Of a stretch of DNA of 64,000 nt, positions 25,513 to 34,070 are shown piece after piece; the first letter of the stretch is position 1, and each line of letters opens with the position of its first letter. The position numbers were made by a program, and so were the translations under genes. The notes under the pieces are model-generated. The model was not told the DNA's origin. It did no database searches and saw only the letters and a program-made list of their open reading frames with translations. The stretch is from an uncultured Roseicyclus sp. (lineage in GTDB: Bacteria > Pseudomonadota > Alphaproteobacteria > Rhodobacterales > Rhodobacteraceae), in the NCBI GenBank assembly GCA_947491935.1, contig CANLLF010000002.1, forward strand, positions 868,001 through 932,000, read 5' to 3'.

Positions 25513-26022
25513 ATGGCGATCGTCGGGACCGGGGCGATCCGCCGACGCAGCCTCTTGGCCCGCAGCGCCAGCGGAGGACGGCGAAAGCGGTCTTCCTTGT
25601 CCCGCGAGGAATGGCGGGCATCCGCCAGGGGAAGAAAGTCCGCGTCAGCCGTTGCGTCCAAGGCGGTCGAGGCGTCAGCCGATCCCGGTCAGATCAGCCG
25701 TTGGAGAGGTCCGTGAGGGACGCGCGGCACAATCCATGGGAGAGATGCTGACAGGTCTCAGAGAAATCCGACAAGACTCCGGCAACGCACATCGTAGAAT
25801 GACAGGCCTTGGCGTGCAGTTGGGAAGAGGGCGCGTTTGGTACTGATAGAAATGGCGAACGATTGAGATCCCTTGAGATGTCCCCTTTCGGGCGCAGTCA
25901 TCGGTGTGCCAGTCCAAACCCATGTCCGTTCCAGCCAAGACACGCCTCAGACGCTGCATCTCGCTTGCGCTACCGCGATCACCGCAACCCGACCCACGCA
26001 TGATCGAAGGCGGTGAAGGCCC
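25513..26022. other. Gap between DUF736 and membrane-protein gene
   Basis: About 510 bases contain no gene I can support. Open frames on both strands have no ribosome-binding site or recognisable sequence. A short block near 25580-25600 (CAGCGGAGGACGGC) recurs in the 27.6-kb gap as GCAGCGGAGGACGGC. This suggests the two gaps are related, perhaps by duplication of an intergenic module. Confidence 0.4.
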
Positions 26023-26532
26023 TCAGTCGGACGGGTCATTGGCGGCATGCAACCAGGAAGGCGGATGGGGCTGAAACCTGCTTGTCTCGGCCCACCCGGA
26101 CACACGGGCCCAAGCCGCACCGCCGACGATCAGAGCGCCAATCCATGAGAAGAGCGTAATCGTGGTATCGCCATTAACGCCAAGGCTTGAAACGCCTTTC
26201 GCCGCGTTAAACCCGGCGATACCGGCTGGAGCCGCGTAGATGAGGCCAATCACAATGCGGAGGATTGGGATCCGGAGGCGCTCAAAAGCGAGTTCGCCGA
26301 GCACAACGGCGATACCACCTACGAGAAGCCCCACGAGCAAGGATAGGAACACGCCATCGCCAGTCTCGTAGAAGTAAAGGCCGGATGTCAGACCAATGGC
26401 GCACGGCAGGGCGTAGACTGCAAGATTGAAAGCAATCCAGCCGAGAACGCCAAGACCGAACAGGGCAAGAAAGGTGGAAGCAAGTATAAGGCACTCCTTT
26501 TCGAAGAAGGATTGCGCCGCCACCACCACCAT
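26023..26532 (-). CDS. Hypothetical multi-pass membrane protein
   Basis: The roughly 169-residue protein has five hydrophobic segments (near ILASTFLALFGLGVLGWIAF, LPCAIGLTSGLYF, FLSLLVGLLVGGIAVVLGEL, ILRIVIGLIYAAPAGIAGF and LFSWIGALIVGGAAW), ending in a short polar tail. I do not recognise a named family, but small membrane proteins at this location are common in this ICE type. A GTG at 26538 and the ATG at 26532 are both possible starts, and neither has a clear Shine-Dalgarno sequence. Confidence 0.6.
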   Translation of the reverse strand: MVVVAAQSFFEKECLILASTFLALFGLGVLGWIAFNLAVYALPCAIGLTSGLYFYETGDGVFLSLLVGLLVGGIAVVLGELAFERLRIPILRIVIGLIYAAPAGIAGFNAAKGVSSLGVNGDTTITLFSWIGALIVGGAAWARVSGWAETSRFQPHPPSWLHAANDPSD

Positions 26533-26604
26533 TAGCACGCAGGGATCATAGCAGATTGGTGCCCGCCGCGGGAGATCCCAAGACGAGCATCGGCGGGAAT
26601 CCGA

Positions 26605-27531
26605 TCACGCCGGTGGAGTGGCATTCGGGCGAAAGTCGAAGAGCGGGATACCCATGGCACGGGCCTTGTCCGCGAGGTTGTCGGTGATGCCGGAGCCCGG
26701 GAATACGATCAGGCCGATGGGCAGGATTTCGATCAGGCGATCGTTGCGCTTGAACGGGGCGGATTTGCCGTGTCGGGTCCAGTCGGGCTGGAAGATGATC
26801 TGCGTCACGTCCCGGTTGTCGGCCCAAGCGCTGGCGATCCGTTCCGCACCACGCGGCGCGCCGCCGTGCAGAAGCACCATGTCGGCATGTTTGGCATGGA
26901 CGCGATCGAGCGCTGCCCAGATCGCGGGGTGATCATTGCAGTCGAGCCCACCGGTGAAGGCGATTTTCGTGCCCGGGGGCAGAAGCGGCTCCAGATCGGC
27001 CCGGCGTTTCGCGGTGATGTGATCGCGGCTGTCGATCAGCGACGCGGTCAGAGCCCGGTGGGAGATATGGCTGCCCGTGCGCGGATGCCAAGTCGCGCCA
27101 AGATGGGTCTCGAACAGATCGGCGGCAAGATCGCGCATGGCCTCGTAGGCATTACGTTGCTCCAGAAAGGTGAGACCTTCGGCGATCAGCGCCTCCAGCT
27201 CCACAGAGCGGACTTCAGACCCGTCCTGTTCGCGCTGTGACCGCCTCTGCGCCTGTTCATTGGCGTCCAGATCGCGCTCGATCCGGGTCGCTTTGCGATG
27301 GAACAGGTTGGTGACGGACCAGAGGAGATCGTCGAGATCAGGCTCCAGCCGTGTGTCGGACAGCGTGGCGACGAAGGCGTCGAAGATGTCCGTGAGGGCG
27401 GTGCGCAATGCGTCGGACTCTGGCAGTGGTCCAGGGTCGGGGTCGTCGCGGAAGGGGCGCCAGCCGTAGAGTTGCAACTCGTCGAGAACCACGGCAGTCG
27501 AGGAACGGGTCTGTGGATGGGTATCGGGCAT
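26605..27531 (-). CDS. DUF2493 (SLOG-related) ICE protein
   Basis: The 308-residue protein has a C-terminal DUF2493 domain, a Rossmann-like fold related to DprA/SLOG nucleotide-binding proteins: KIAFTGGLDCNDHPAIWAAL, then MVLLHGGAPRGAERIASAW and IGLIVFPGSGITDNLADKA. The N-terminal half is helical and charged. It is a standard backbone gene of these elements. Its function is unknown; binding of a nucleotide or DNA is inferred from the fold. A GGAGAC leader with a stem-loop precedes it. Confidence 0.88.
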   Translation of the reverse strand: MPDTHPQTRSSTAVVLDELQLYGWRPFRDDPDPGPLPESDALRTALTDIFDAFVATLSDTRLEPDLDDLLWSVTNLFHRKATRIERDLDANEQAQRRSQREQDGSEVRSVELEALIAEGLTFLEQRNAYEAMRDLAADLFETHLGATWHPRTGSHISHRALTASLIDSRDHITAKRRADLEPLLPPGTKIAFTGGLDCNDHPAIWAALDRVHAKHADMVLLHGGAPRGAERIASAWADNRDVTQIIFQPDWTRHGKSAPFKRNDRLIEILPIGLIVFPGSGITDNLADKARAMGIPLFDFRPNATPPA

Positions 27532-27590
27532 GTGAGTGTCTCCGGTTATCGAGGTCCGCGCCTGTTGCGGCCTTCCCGGGCAACGGAAAA
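27532..27590 (-). promoter_or_regulatory. Structured leader of DUF2493 gene
   Basis: On the minus strand it has GGCCGC, stem-loop CCGC-AACAGGC-GCGG, then ACCTCGATAACC and GGAGAC six bases before the ATG. It matches the DUF736 leader part for part, and its AACCGGAGAC end matches the leader of the RdfS-like gene. The remaining bases to 27782 hold no gene. Confidence 0.5.
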
Positions 27591-27782
27591 GCGGGGGCCG
27601 GGCGGGCCTGCATTCTCAGGGGTCCTCGTCGCGCCCGCGCGATGGGGTGGAACCGGAGCGCAGCGGAGGACGGCTTGCCGTTGCGGGCCTGTCCAGCCTC
27701 TGCTCCGTCTCGCCCGCTCTCGGAAGGCCTGCAGGCGCGGCTCCTTCGCCGGGAACGGAGTTGGCCGAGGCGTCGGACCTGA

Positions 27783-28826
27783 TCAATCTGGGATCGGGTC
27801 GAGGAGGATGGCAGCATCTTCAGGCGCCAGTTGAGGGTGGAGATGGGCGCGTAGATCATCGAGCCCGAAGTCGCGCAGATCGTCGTTGAAATCGCTGAGG
27901 CGCGGGGAGAGCTGAATGACCTCGATTCCTTGGTCTGTGGACCGGTCTGCAAGAGACGTCGCCGCACTACGTCCTGCCGGGTCATTGTCGACGGCAACAT
28001 ACAGGCGGCGCAGGGTCTTCGGGAGTTTGAGTACCGAGAGGTGGTTTGCCGAGAGAGCGGCGACGACAGCCAGGTCAGGCAAAGCCAGACGTAGCGAAAG
28101 CATCGTCTCCAGCCCTTCGCCTGCTGCCATGATACCGACGGCATCACCCATATGGGCCCCATTGCCGAGGAGGTTACCCATAGCTTTCCGGGGCGGGACG
28201 ACAGGGGCTTTTAGAGCCGTAGCCGGATCGAGCCAAGTCCGGTGCAGACCGGTCAGACGACCCTCCAGATCGGTGACTTTCGCCAGAAGGGCGGGCCATG
28301 TCTCCAGGGGCTCCAGAGGCGGATGGCCCTCGCGCCAGTAGAAGCAGCTCGGATGGAACCGCAGGGCACGGGTTTGCGCCATACCCACCAGCCCACGCTT
28401 CTCCAGATATCGTTCGCCCAGAGTGCCCTCGACCGGTTGCCCCATCCTCCAGAGCCGATGGGCGGCCGTCGTCGATCCGCGCTTAGCGGGAGCACTTTCT
28501 TTTGTCTGAGTTGGGGGTCTTGGGAGCCCAAGGAACCGTCGCGCTTCTTCCATCGTATCCTTCAACGCAGTGATCTGCATGGCAGCGCCGATCAGATCGA
28601 GAAGGTCGCCATGCTCGCCCGTGGCGGCATCCGACCACTTGCCGGCTGCACCGGCACCGTATGTCGGACCCGTCAGCCGGACGTAGAGGCTGTGCCCGGG
28701 CGTGTTCTCGACATTGCCGACCATCCAGTATTGCCCATGCCTGCGGCCGTTCGACAGGTAGTGACGACAGACGGCCTCCGCATTTGCAGCCAAACTGCAG
28801 GCGATAACTCTTGCAGGGCTCTCCAT
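27783..28826 (-). CDS. Toprim-domain protein (plasmid/ICE primase-like)
   Basis: The 347-residue protein has an N-terminal domain of the kind found before Toprim in ICE proteins (GKWSDAATGEHGDLLDLIG) and a C-terminal Toprim fold: GIMAAGEGLETMLSLRLALP with the catalytic Glu, followed by LRRLYVAVDNDPAGRSAATS with the D-x-D. No zinc-binding N-terminus typical of DnaG is visible. It may prime the incoming strand after transfer. A strong ribosome-binding site (GAGGAGAGGAGG) precedes the ATG. Confidence 0.85.
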   Translation of the reverse strand: MESPARVIACSLAANAEAVCRHYLSNGRRHGQYWMVGNVENTPGHSLYVRLTGPTYGAGAAGKWSDAATGEHGDLLDLIGAAMQITALKDTMEEARRFLGLPRPPTQTKESAPAKRGSTTAAHRLWRMGQPVEGTLGERYLEKRGLVGMAQTRALRFHPSCFYWREGHPPLEPLETWPALLAKVTDLEGRLTGLHRTWLDPATALKAPVVPPRKAMGNLLGNGAHMGDAVGIMAAGEGLETMLSLRLALPDLAVVAALSANHLSVLKLPKTLRRLYVAVDNDPAGRSAATSLADRSTDQGIEVIQLSPRLSDFNDDLRDFGLDDLRAHLHPQLAPEDAAILLDPIPD

Positions 28827-28853
28827 CGATGCCTCCTCTCCTCATTAAGGATG

Positions 28854-28883
28854 GAAAAAGGGCCCATCGTTTCCGATGGGCCC
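28854..28883 (-). terminator. Rho-independent terminator of parB
   Basis: GGGCCCATCG-GAAA-CGATGGGCCC (minus strand) is a perfect ten-base-pair stem with a four-base loop followed by TTTTT. It lies 60 bases after the parB stop and before the Toprim gene, separating the two units. Confidence 0.9.
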
Positions 28884-28942
28884 AAGGTGTCCGGCGGATT
28901 GGGCGGCCTGGGGGATGGTTCAGGCCCGACCCACCGGATGTG

Positions 28943-31063
28943 TCACTCAGCAGCAGTCTTGGCGAAGGCGTCTTTGGTGACGAGATCATTCTCGCCCGAC
29001 ACATCGGAATCTCCGATAGCCGGTTCGCCGCCGTCTTCCGCCGATTGCGCTTCGCCGATGTCGGGATCAACTTCCGAAGCCGATTCATCGACGGTGTCGA
29101 CGAGTTCGAACTCTGGAACGTCGTCCTCCGGCAGCGGCGGCGTGCGCAGTGGTTCTGGCAACCAGCCGCTGCCCGCAAGCAGGTCCTCTGCGGCAGTGAC
29201 CATCTCCAGCTTTTTGAGGCCTGAGATGCGGTCGGCGGCGTCTTCGCCTTTCGCTTCATGGACAGCCTCAAGGATACGCGCCTTGGTCACGCGGCCCAGA
29301 TAGCTGTCGCCGGTTACGACCCAGCCCGTCTTGGCCATATCGAGGCCAACGGTCCCGGCAAGCACATCCGCATGCGCGATCGCCCGGGGGCGACGCTGGT
29401 AGGGATCGTGGACGGCATTGACGCTCATCGCAACGCAATGAGCAAACAGTGTCTCGCGACTGCAGCTGTCGAACTCGGTCAGCACTTCCCAGAGGTCCTC
29501 CGACACCTTGGGAAGGTTCCGCGCCCAGGTCTCGTGCCGATGGTCAATGGCCTGCGCATAAGCCGTGTCGCCGAGGCCCGGCACCTGCGACCCGAAGGCC
29601 GCGTTGCGCGGTTCGATCTCGACGCAGCTGTCGAGGCCGTAGCGGTAGAACAGCGGAAGCGTCATCGCATGGAGCGCTGCGAGGAAAGCGACCTGCGGGT
29701 CCTGCGCCAGCGCATTACGCAGCGCCAGTGTGCGATGCGCCGTCAGTTCCATGACAAGGCGGTCGGAGAGGGGCTTGAGGCCGTCTTCTTCTTCCTCGTC
29801 TTCGACGGCGGATGAGGCGTAGTCATCCGCATCTCCGCCAATCGACGCTTCAGCATCGACGTTATTGGTCTCTTCCAGTTCTTCATCTGGTTCGTCTTCT
29901 GGGCACACATGGCCGCGCTCAACGCGAAGCCGGCCAGAGCTGTCGATGCTGACGAAGGCGCCCGCTAGGGCCAGGTCTTCCGCCTCGAACCGGATTGGGC
30001 GGTCCTGCAGCGCTTCCATCGCCGTTTCGATCTTGCCAAGCCGCGCGTCGACCTCCTCGGGCAATTCATCCGCTTCGGCATGCTCGGCCTCGAGCGCATC
30101 GTATTCGGCCTTCAGCGCCTGATAGTCCGCGGCCTCAACGTCGCTCATCGGTTCCGCTTCGCCAAGGACGCGCCGCATGCCGAAGGTGTGCCCATAGGGA
30201 AAGTCGGTGTCGACCTCGACCCACTTCCAGCCCTCGGCCCGGATGATTTCAGCTTCCTCGGCCAGTTTCTCGCCTACCATGACGTCTAGCAAGCTGGCGT
30301 CCTGCAGCCAGCCGCCATCGTCCTGCTGGAACAGATCGCGCAGAATGTCGCCACCGGCCTCGACATAGTTGTCGAGCCCAACGAACTGCGCCCGCTTGTC
30401 TGAGGCGCGCACCGCGCCCTCGGTCAGCATGCGGCGGATCTCGTAGGGCTGCTTGGAATAGTGCCGCTGCAACGCCTCCCAGACCTGTTCCTGCCGCGCG
30501 TGGTCAGGGTTGACCGTGAAGGCCATGAGCTGATCGAGCGTCATTTCCTCCTCGGCGTAAGCATCATGCAGCGAGGGCGCGACCGCGGCGAGCTTCAGCC
30601 GCTGCTTGACCACGCTGGCCGAGACGAAGAACGCGGCGGCGATCTCTTCTTCCGTGCGGCCCTTGTCCCGCATCGCCTGAAACGCGCGGAATTGATCCAG
30701 CGGATGCAGCGGCGCGCGCTGGACGTTCTCGGCGAGGCTGTCCTCCTCGGCGAGCCCACCGGTGCGCACGATGCAGGGGACAAGTGCTGTCTTGTTCATG
30801 CGCTTCTGCTTGACGAGCAGCTCGAGCGCCCGGAACCGCCGCCCGCCGGCAGGGATCGTGTACATGCCGGTCTCGGCGCCGCTGTCGTCCAGCACGGGCC
30901 GCACGGTGATGGAGGCCAGCAGCGTCCGCCGCGCAATGTCCTCAGCCAGTTCCTCGATCGAAACGCCCGCCTTGACGTGGCGCACGTTGGATTGGCTGAG
31001 CATAAGCTTGTTGAAGGGGATGTCGCGCGAGGCACTGAGGGTGATTTTCTGTTGCTTGGTCAT
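28943..31063 (-). CDS. ParB/RepB/Spo0J-family nuclease-like ICE protein
   Basis: The 706-residue protein has a ParB N-terminal domain: FNKLMLSQSNVRHVKAGVSI, then AGGRRFRALELL (the GxRRxxA box) and SLAENVQRAPLHPLDQFRAF, followed by a helix-turn-helix (EEIAAAFFVSASVVKQRLKL). The long C-terminal part is acidic with no domain I can name. Proteins of this layout accompany DUF932 genes on alphaproteobacterial mobile elements. No parA is present, so classical partitioning is doubtful. The chosen ATG follows GGAG and a 17-codon leader ORF. Confidence 0.88.
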   Translation of the reverse strand: MTKQQKITLSASRDIPFNKLMLSQSNVRHVKAGVSIEELAEDIARRTLLASITVRPVLDDSGAETGMYTIPAGGRRFRALELLVKQKRMNKTALVPCIVRTGGLAEEDSLAENVQRAPLHPLDQFRAFQAMRDKGRTEEEIAAAFFVSASVVKQRLKLAAVAPSLHDAYAEEEMTLDQLMAFTVNPDHARQEQVWEALQRHYSKQPYEIRRMLTEGAVRASDKRAQFVGLDNYVEAGGDILRDLFQQDDGGWLQDASLLDVMVGEKLAEEAEIIRAEGWKWVEVDTDFPYGHTFGMRRVLGEAEPMSDVEAADYQALKAEYDALEAEHAEADELPEEVDARLGKIETAMEALQDRPIRFEAEDLALAGAFVSIDSSGRLRVERGHVCPEDEPDEELEETNNVDAEASIGGDADDYASSAVEDEEEEDGLKPLSDRLVMELTAHRTLALRNALAQDPQVAFLAALHAMTLPLFYRYGLDSCVEIEPRNAAFGSQVPGLGDTAYAQAIDHRHETWARNLPKVSEDLWEVLTEFDSCSRETLFAHCVAMSVNAVHDPYQRRPRAIAHADVLAGTVGLDMAKTGWVVTGDSYLGRVTKARILEAVHEAKGEDAADRISGLKKLEMVTAAEDLLAGSGWLPEPLRTPPLPEDDVPEFELVDTVDESASEVDPDIGEAQSAEDGGEPAIGDSDVSGENDLVTKDAFAKTAAE

Positions 31064-31068
31064 CGGGA

Positions 31069-31122
31069 TTACTCCGCGACGGGCCAGCCGGGAGCCACTC
31101 TCTCGACCTCCAAACCCGTCAT
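31069..31122 (-). promoter_or_regulatory. Leader of parB with 17-codon ORF and GACGGG/CCCGTC stem
   Basis: The minus strand encodes MTGLEVERVAPGWPVAE with a TAA six bases before the parB ATG. GACGGG (31115-31120) and CCCGTC (31078-31083) can pair around a 31-base loop just upstream of the GCGGAG ribosome-binding site. The same leader, about 50 bases and nearly identical, precedes the DUF932 gene. Confidence 0.65.
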
Positions 31123-31190
31123 GGGAAACCCGGCCCACCTCTCCCTCTAAGGAGCGATGTGCCGGAAAATCTCGCACCGGCAGTTGGCGG

Positions 31191-32384
31191 CTAGGACGCT
31201 TTCTCCAACAACACCTTCGCCTTGCCTTCCATCACCAGCCGCGCATCCTGCTGCGGCTTCGAGCGGGCGACGGCGGTGATCCCCTGCACGAAGTCGAAGA
31301 CGCTCTCAGGCGGGCGGCCTTCCTCGGCCAATACTGTCTCGACGATCCAACCGGTCTCCGCCTTCGAGAATCCGCGCTTGCGCAAGAATTCTTCCCTGTC
31401 CTCGTCTGTCCGAGCGACGATCTTCTCGCGGGAGGCCCGGATGCCGTCGATGAAGGGGGCAGGCGAGGAGTTGGCAAAGCGGGTGAGCGCCGGGGCCGCC
31501 TCATGTGCAAAGCGGGACGCGGCGTATTTCGAGTGGCGGATGTTGATCTCTTGGAAATCTTCGACGCCCCAAAGATTGCGATTCTGGCAAACTGCGCGTA
31601 GGTAGAAGCTGGCGATGCCGAGGGTTTTGGCCCCGACCTCCGAGTTCCAGCAGTAGAAGCCCCGGAAGTAGAGGTCTGGCGAGCCGTCGGGCAGCAGCCC
31701 TGCCTCAATGGGGTTCAGGTCGTCGACCAAGAACAGGAAGACGTCGCGGTCCGAGGCGTAAAGGGTGGTGGTGTCCTTGGTGATATCGACGCGCGGATTG
31801 TAGATGCCGGTCGACCAATCGAGCACACCGGGCACCTTCCAGCGTGTGTCGCCGGTGCCGTTGCCCGCGATGCGCTGGACGGCGGAGACAAGCTCGTGAT
31901 CGTAGATGCGCCCGTAGTCTGGGCCGGTGACGGCGCGGAGCTCCGTCCGCCCGTCGCCAGTTTCCAGTGTCTTGATCTGTTCGGCACGGTGGTTGGTCAG
32001 GCCATATTGCAGGTTGATGCCCGCCAATGGCGCGGGCAGTTGACGCAAATAGGCGGCAGGCGCGCCGACGAGGCTCGAAAGCTGGCCAAAGCTCCAATGT
32101 GTCGGCGCAATCGGCTCATCAGCTCCGGGCAAGATCAACCCCAACTTCTCGGGGTTGTCGCGATGGGCCTCGACGCGGATCGCAGCGCTTTCCACGATGC
32201 GCGTCTGGCTCCGCTCCGCGCGACCCTTGACCGAGGCAAACAGATCGTCGAGCGACAGATACCGCTCGTCATCAGGTCGCGAGAACCATTCGGACGACAC
32301 GCGATCCACATTCTCGCCGCGCGACACATCCACCTTGTAGCCGCCGCTGATGTCACGTCCGGCATCGATAATCTCGGTACTCAT
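31191..32384 (-). CDS. DUF932 domain-containing ICE protein
   Basis: The 397-residue protein carries the DUF932 domain (phage/plasmid-like protein family): HWSFGQLSSLVGAPAAYLRQ, YDHELVSAVQRIAGNGTGDT and LFLVDDLNPIEAGLLPDGSP, followed by RGFYCWNSEVGAKTLGIASF. The function is unknown, though a role in DNA metabolism after transfer has been suggested by its company. GGAGG precedes the ATG. It lies upstream of parB, but both have their own copies of the same leader, so the two are probably controlled by one common factor. Confidence 0.88.
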   Translation of the reverse strand: MSTEIIDAGRDISGGYKVDVSRGENVDRVSSEWFSRPDDERYLSLDDLFASVKGRAERSQTRIVESAAIRVEAHRDNPEKLGLILPGADEPIAPTHWSFGQLSSLVGAPAAYLRQLPAPLAGINLQYGLTNHRAEQIKTLETGDGRTELRAVTGPDYGRIYDHELVSAVQRIAGNGTGDTRWKVPGVLDWSTGIYNPRVDITKDTTTLYASDRDVFLFLVDDLNPIEAGLLPDGSPDLYFRGFYCWNSEVGAKTLGIASFYLRAVCQNRNLWGVEDFQEINIRHSKYAASRFAHEAAPALTRFANSSPAPFIDGIRASREKIVARTDEDREEFLRKRGFSKAETGWIVETVLAEEGRPPESVFDFVQGITAVARSKPQQDARLVMEGKAKVLLEKAS

Positions 32385-32390
32385 GAAGAA

Positions 32391-32442
32391 ACCTCCGCGA
32401 CGGGCGGCCGAAAGCCTCTCTCTCGACCTCCAAACCCGTCAC
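32391..32442 (-). promoter_or_regulatory. Leader of DUF932 gene, twin of the parB leader
   Basis: The minus strand reads GTGACGGGTTTGGAGGTCGA onward, ending CCCGTCGCGGAGG just before the start codon. The stem GACGGG (32435-32440) with CCCGTC (32399-32404) is conserved, and an inner GGC-TTTCG-GCC hairpin is possible. The leader reading frame (VTGLEVEREAFGRP) keeps the first eight residues of the parB leader peptide but runs past the DUF932 start. Confidence 0.65.
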
Positions 32443-32587
32443 GGAATCTCTGCCAAACTCTTCCTCTGGGTCCGAAACCCGCGCGACGACGCTGGTCTTT
32501 GCGCTTCGACGAATGGCAGGGTCTATACGCCAGCGAGTTGGGCATACAGTCTGAAGTAGTGATTGACGGAACACTGGACCAAGGAAC

Positions 32588-32833
32588 ATGGAGCAGAAAA
32601 CCGCTTATGGCCGCTATTGCCAGCCACCGGAACGGCGCGGCCTTTCCAGAGCGGAAGCGGCTGAGTACATTGGCGTAGGTGTATCGAAGTTCGATACCAT
32701 GGTCGCAGACGGGCGCATGCCAGAGCCCAAGCGTATTGATGGACGCCGCGTCTGGGACCGTCGTCATATTGATCGTGCTTTCGACCTTCTTGAAGGCGGT
32801 TGTAAGGTGGAGAACAACCCTTGGGAATTGTGA
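32588..32833 (+). CDS. AlpA-like helix-turn-helix protein (excisionase-type)
   Basis: The 81-residue protein has a MerR/AlpA-type helix-turn-helix: RGLSRAEAAEYIGVGVSKFD then MVADGRMPEPKRIDGRRVWD and RRHIDRAFDLL. AAGGAAC sits directly before the ATG. It is 13 bases upstream of the integrase gene and almost certainly co-transcribed with it. It could be a second directionality factor or a regulator of the integrase, beside the RdfS-like protein at 20737. Confidence 0.85.
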   Translation: MEQKTAYGRYCQPPERRGLSRAEAAEYIGVGVSKFDTMVADGRMPEPKRIDGRRVWDRRHIDRAFDLLEGGCKVENNPWEL

Positions 32834-32846
32834 AGGCCATGCCCGA

Positions 32847-34070
32847 ATGAAAATGCGCCGGATGAAATATGTGGTCGAAGACACCGACCGTCACGGTAAC
32901 GTTCGAATCTACTATCGGCGCAAGGGCAATCCCAAGATCCGGTTGCGCGGCCCGGTCGGTTCGCCTCAATTCCTGACCGACTACCAACAAGCGGCGACGG
33001 ATAAGGCAAGCAAACCGAGGACGAATAATGGATCAGGAGCAAAGGTGGGGCAGCCCGGTACGCTCCGATGGCTTTGTACGCAGTACTTCAAGTCGCCTAT
33101 GTATCGGCAACTCGACCCCTCAACACGTCGATCCCGACGTTCGATCCTCGAACGGTTCTGCCACAATCATTGCGATGGCGAAAAGCCTTATGCCAAGCTC
33201 TTGCCGAGGCATCTGCGTATGCGTCGCGACGAGATGCTAAACACGCCCTCTGCGGCCAATACGATGATCAAGACGATGCGTCAGCTTTTCCGGTTTGCAG
33301 TTCGCTACGATCTCCATGACAACAATCCAGCAGCACAGGTCGAGTACCTGAATACAAACCCGCAAGGGTATCATTCCTGGAGCCTTGAAGAGATTGAGGC
33401 CTTCGAGCGGATTCACCCTTTCGGTAGCATGGCGAGGCTTGCCCTGGCTTTGGCACTCTATACCGGGCAGCGCCGTTCTGACCTTGTCCGTTTCGGTTGG
33501 AACCATCTGCGCGAAGATGATGCCGGTGTTCTTTGGTTGGTCTTCATCCAGCAGAAAGGACGGAACAACCATCCAATCAGCCTTGAAATTCCAATCATCC
33601 CTGAGCTCCAACGGCATCTCAACACTGAACGGGTCGGAGAAACGACCTTCCTAGTGAACGGCTACGGCAAGTCGTTCACGGCGGCAGGTTTCGGCAACCG
33701 TTTCCGCAAGTGGTGTGACGAAGCAGGGCTCAAAAACTGTTCTGTCCACGGGTTGAGAAAAGCAGCTGCCGCGCGACTGGCTGAACTTGGATGCAGCGAA
33801 TTCGAAATTATGGCCATAACCGGCCACCAGACATCGAAAGAAGTAACGCGCTACACTAAGGGTGCGTCGCAAAAACTGCGGGCCGCTAGCGCGTTTCAAA
33901 AGCTCACACAGCCTGCTCAAAACGCAAAAAGTGTCCCACTTTTTGCCCCGCACCATGGCGGTGGGACACTTTCGCGTCGCAAGTCAATGAAATCGGGTAT
34001 TATTTTAGAGAAGTGGCAGCCCGTAGGGGAATCGAACCCCTCTTTCCAGGTTGAAAACCTGGCGTCCTAA
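32847..34070 (+). CDS. int: Tyrosine-type site-specific integrase of the element
   Basis: The 407-residue protein has a core-binding region (about 60-170) and a catalytic domain with Arg in LALYTGQRRSDL, HGLRK (HxxR), GHQTSKE, and the nucleophile Tyr in VTRYTKGA. I prefer the ATG at 32847 over an in-frame extension that overlaps the preceding gene. The frame continues through two palindromic arms and ends inside the tRNA-Glu gene: the last 18 residues (starting WQPVGESNP) are antisense tRNA. The C-terminus would therefore change when the element excises. Confidence 0.92.
   Translation: MKMRRMKYVVEDTDRHGNVRIYYRRKGNPKIRLRGPVGSPQFLTDYQQAATDKASKPRTNNGSGAKVGQPGTLRWLCTQYFKSPMYRQLDPSTRRSRRSILERFCHNHCDGEKPYAKLLPRHLRMRRDEMLNTPSAANTMIKTMRQLFRFAVRYDLHDNNPAAQVEYLNTNPQGYHSWSLEEIEAFERIHPFGSMARLALALALYTGQRRSDLVRFGWNHLREDDAGVLWLVFIQQKGRNNHPISLEIPIIPELQRHLNTERVGETTFLVNGYGKSFTAAGFGNRFRKWCDEAGLKNCSVHGLRKAAAARLAELGCSEFEIMAITGHQTSKEVTRYTKGASQKLRAASAFQKLTQPAQNAKSVPLFAPHHGGGTLSRRKSMKSGIILEKWQPVGESNPSFQVENLAS
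33925..33972. repeat. Palindromic arms near attR
   Basis: Two overlapping perfect dyads are present: CAAAAAGTG-N3-CACTTTTTG (33925-33945) and AAAGTGTCCCAC (33928-33939) paired with GTGGGACACTTT (33961-33972). They lie 42-90 bases inside the element end within the integrase 3' part. They may be arm-type integrase or excisionase sites, or a hairpin terminator of int. Confidence 0.6.

Larger units (their letters stand above)
14608..34016. mobile_element. ICE backbone integrated at tRNA-Glu (attR end in window)
   Basis: The block holds transfer genes (copG, traG, rlxS, transglycosylase, traF), the rdfS-like excision factor, the FseA-like, QseM-like, QseC-like and LuxR regulators, the DUF736-DUF2493-Toprim-ParB-DUF932 set, and the integrase next to the tRNA. 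The layout parallels ICEMlSymR7A of Mesorhizobium loti. The trb, repA and parA genes are missing. The true left end lies beyond 14608 and likely beyond base 1, because no copy of the tRNA 3' sequence is seen. Confidence 0.8.

Noticed and set aside
25675-26001. 108-codon minus-strand frame in the gap after DUF736
   Set aside because: It has irregular composition, no ribosome-binding site and no similarity I can see, so it was left as intergenic.
34014-34050. Search for a second copy of the tRNA-Glu 3' end (attL) between 1 and 34,000
   Set aside because: Scanning intergenic gaps by eye gave only 7-base matches, for example near 10731. A computed repeat search is needed; attL probably lies outside the window.
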